From Actinomycetota bacterium (GTDB taxonomy: Bacteria; Actinomycetota; Acidimicrobiia; Acidimicrobiales; Ilumatobacteraceae), in the NCBI GenBank assembly GCA_005801025.1, contig SYDZ01000245.1, positions 1-5,875 on the forward strand: DNA of 5,875 bases. The letters run 5' to 3'. The translations under genes and the position numbers were made by a program. The notes under the pieces were generated by a model, which was not told the DNA's origin, did not search any database, and saw nothing but the letters and a program-made list of their open reading frames with translations. Shown here one piece after another: positions 4,136-5,875 of the stretch (its first letter is position 1; each line of letters opens with the position of its first letter).

Positions 4136-5875
4136 CTATTCGTCATCTCCGGCTGTGGGTCGCATCGGCAATTTCGTTCGCCACTGACCGTCATAATCGA
4201 ACAATGCGGCAGCGACTGCGCCTGCAGTTGGCACTAATCCAATCTCGCCGACTCCCTTGATGCCATAAGGGGCATTGGGCTCAGGGGATTCAACAAGAAT
4301 CACTGTGACTGGAGGCATATCTTTGGCGCGGATGATTCCTAGACCACGCAAAGTTGACACGGTGGGGAAGCCGGTGGTGGGATCAGATGGGAAATCCTCC
4401 GTCAGGGCATAACCAAGACCCATGTGAATTGAACCTTCAATCTGTCCTTCGCACAGAGTGGGGTTGACCGCTCGCCCAACATCATGTGCTGCCACAACCT
4501 GGGAGATTTTCCCAGTCTCTCGATCCAGAACAATCAATTGCGAGGCGTATCCAAAAGTGGAATGGATGACAGGGTTTTCTATCTCGCCAAGTTTCTGAGT
4601 CCAATCGATGCGATATTCACCGTAGTGATCTACGCCGACTGCTAATTTCGCCGCACGAGCGGCCTCACAGGCAGCCTTCACGGCACCGGCACCCATCAAT
4701 GTGCCACGTGAACCCGTCGTCTGACCAAATCCCAATTCACGCGTCGTGTCCACGATGACGCGAATCCGTTCTGGGTCAATACCGAGTTCATGAACAACAA
4801 CTTGTAACGCCACGGTATTGATACCTTGGCCCATCTCGGTCCAACCGTGTCGCACTTCAACAATTCCATCGGCACGAAAGTGAACGACGGCGCCGCTGAT
4901 TTCTTTGAATCCGTTACCGAGTCCACTGTTCTTCAATCCAAGTCCCAGACCTACGGCGTGTCCAGCGGCGACCGCTTCGTCATAGAAAGGCTTGATTTCA
5001 TCAAGACAGATATCCGCACCGAGACAACCATCATTCATGATTTGTCCGGGGCCCCAGATTGAACCAGGATGAATAACGTTGCGCTTGCGTATCTCCCAGG
5101 CAGAGATGCCGACCATATGCGCCAGGCGGTCCATGACACCTTCCATGGCAAACTGTGCCTGATTAGCCCCAAAACCACGAAATGCTCCGCAGATGGGATT
5201 ATTTGTGCGGGCGGCGATGGCCTCCACATCAATATTGTCTAATGCGTAGGGACCGCTTGCGTGCCCAGCCATCCGCTCCAAGACTTTCATTCCGACGCTG
5301 GCGTACGCACCACTATCACCGATTGCGCGAACTTTCAGTGCTGTGAGACGTCCTTCGGCATCGCAACCAGCGGTGTAACGCATCTCGATGGGATGACGTT
5401 TGGCGTGAATCAGCATTGACTCTTCGCGCGACAGGGTGCCTTTGACGGGAACATTAAGGAGCCACGCAGCTAAGGCAGTTTGGGCTTGATTGCTCATGTC
5501 TTCTTTGCCACCAAAGGCACCACCATTTGACAAAAGTTCGACCGTGATTTGCGAATGATCAATACCGAGAACGCGAGCAATGTCATTGCGGTCATCCCAC
5601 ACTCCTTGACCACCTGAGTAGACGTGTAGACGACGCACACCGTCGCTGAGCGAAGGCACAGCAAGAGTGCTTTCGGGCTCTAGAAATGCATGTTCGATTC
5701 TTTGTGTGCTGAAAGACTCATCGACAACGAACTTGCTCGAGGCCAGGGCAGCGTCCACATCTCCACGTTGATAGGCGCTACGACTGAGCACATTTGACTG
5801 CGTTCCCCAAACAGCTATGTCATCGGACTGAATCGCTGTCGCAGCATGTGTTATTGGCGTCAGCGGAGAATAGTC
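4136..5875 (-). CDS. molybdopterin-binding large subunit of a xanthine dehydrogenase-type hydroxylase (5' end cut by window edge)
   Basis: This is the catalytic subunit that hydroxylates a C-H bond next to a ring nitrogen, using water, at a Mo-cytosine- or molybdopterin-bound centre. There are 579 codons open to the right edge; full-length proteins are about 750-780 residues, so roughly 170-200 N-terminal residues lie outside. Visible motifs, numbered from the edge: IEHAFLEPES (60-69), GGAFGGKED (118-126), KRHPIEMRY, CGAFRGFGANQ (229-239), GWTEMGQG (344-351), TTGSRGT (386-392), HDVGRAVNP (464-472) and KGVGEIGLVPTA (540-551). E125, R233 and E544 match bovine xanthine oxidase Glu802, Arg880 and catalytic Glu1261, which fits a purine-like substrate; AFRGFG rather than the AYRCSFR loop argues against CO dehydrogenase. 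The GTG at 5791 is not the start, because the frame runs on with normal family sequence (GDVDAALA and upstream). It is first of the visible operon. Whether a 2Fe-2S domain is fused at the N-terminus cannot be seen. Confidence 0.93.
   Translation of the reverse strand, partial: DYSPLTPITHAATAIQSDDIAVWGTQSNVLSRSAYQRGDVDAALASSKFVVDESFSTQRIEHAFLEPESTLAVPSLSDGVRRLHVYSGGQGVWDDRNDIARVLGIDHSQITVELLSNGGAFGGKEDMSNQAQTALAAWLLNVPVKGTLSREESMLIHAKRHPIEMRYTAGCDAEGRLTALKVRAIGDSGAYASVGMKVLERMAGHASGPYALDNIDVEAIAARTNNPICGAFRGFGANQAQFAMEGVMDRLAHMVGISAWEIRKRNVIHPGSIWGPGQIMNDGCLGADICLDEIKPFYDEAVAAGHAVGLGLGLKNSGLGNGFKEISGAVVHFRADGIVEVRHGWTEMGQGINTVALQVVVHELGIDPERIRVIVDTTRELGFGQTTGSRGTLMGAGAVKAACEAARAAKLAVGVDHYGEYRIDWTQKLGEIENPVIHSTFGYASQLIVLDRETGKISQVVAAHDVGRAVNPTLCEGQIEGSIHMGLGYALTEDFPSDPTTGFPTVSTLRGLGIIRAKDMPPVTVILVESPEPNAPYGIKGVGEIGLVPTAGAVAAALFDYDGQWRTKLPMRPTAGDDE

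Noticed and set aside
4000..4194. Minus-strand 64-residue frame across the Mo subunit/amidohydrolase junction, considered as the missing N-terminus of the amidohydrolase.
   Set aside because: It lies in another frame and its sequence shows no beta-strand pattern of an amidohydrolase N-terminal domain.
5789..5791. GTG as the start of the Mo subunit.
   Set aside because: The frame continues without a stop to the window edge and encodes normal family sequence, and the protein would lack about 200 residues.

Overview
The window looks like a piece of a bacterial catabolic locus built around a molybdenum hydroxylase of the xanthine dehydrogenase type. Base composition is moderate (roughly half G+C by eye). 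An LLM-family flavin/F420 oxidoreductase, frequent GTG starts (the FAD-subunit, phosphatidylcholine-synthase and amidohydrolase genes all begin with GTG) and at least one gene that seems to lack a leader fit a moderate-GC member of the Actinomycetota, for example a planktonic lineage. This taxonomic guess is inference only; nothing here is diagnostic.

Right half, minus strand, read from the right edge leftwards: a molybdopterin-binding large subunit whose start lies beyond the window (5875-4136); after only 2 bases an amidohydrolase resembling SsnA but lacking the usual N-terminal segment (4133-3111); after 37 bases an LLM-class oxidoreductase (3073-2066) with a clear ribosome binding site. 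These three genes look like one transcription unit. It ends head-on, 13 bases from a plus-strand gene.

Middle: a plus-strand phosphatidylcholine synthase gene (1294-2052), a membrane enzyme with no obvious link to the hydroxylase. Left of it lies about 450 bases without a secure gene (840-1293). It holds a possible small membrane-protein reading frame, an AT-rich inverted repeat and a promoter-like site.

Left part, minus strand: the FAD-binding subunit of the same kind of hydroxylase (839-1, running off the left edge). Its GTG start immediately follows an in-frame stop, has no Shine-Dalgarno sequence, and lies 6 bases after a -10-like hexamer, so it probably has a leaderless transcript of its own.

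Together, the Mo subunit, the FAD subunit and the SsnA-like amidohydrolase recall the E. coli ssnA-ygfM-xdhD gene set. The likely joint role is oxidation and deamination of a purine or similar N-heterocycle, with the LLM enzyme as a possible extra redox step. The 2Fe-2S subunit such an enzyme needs is not in the window; it may lie just beyond either edge. The phosphatidylcholine synthase and the 450-base gap split the hydroxylase genes, which suggests insertion or rearrangement.
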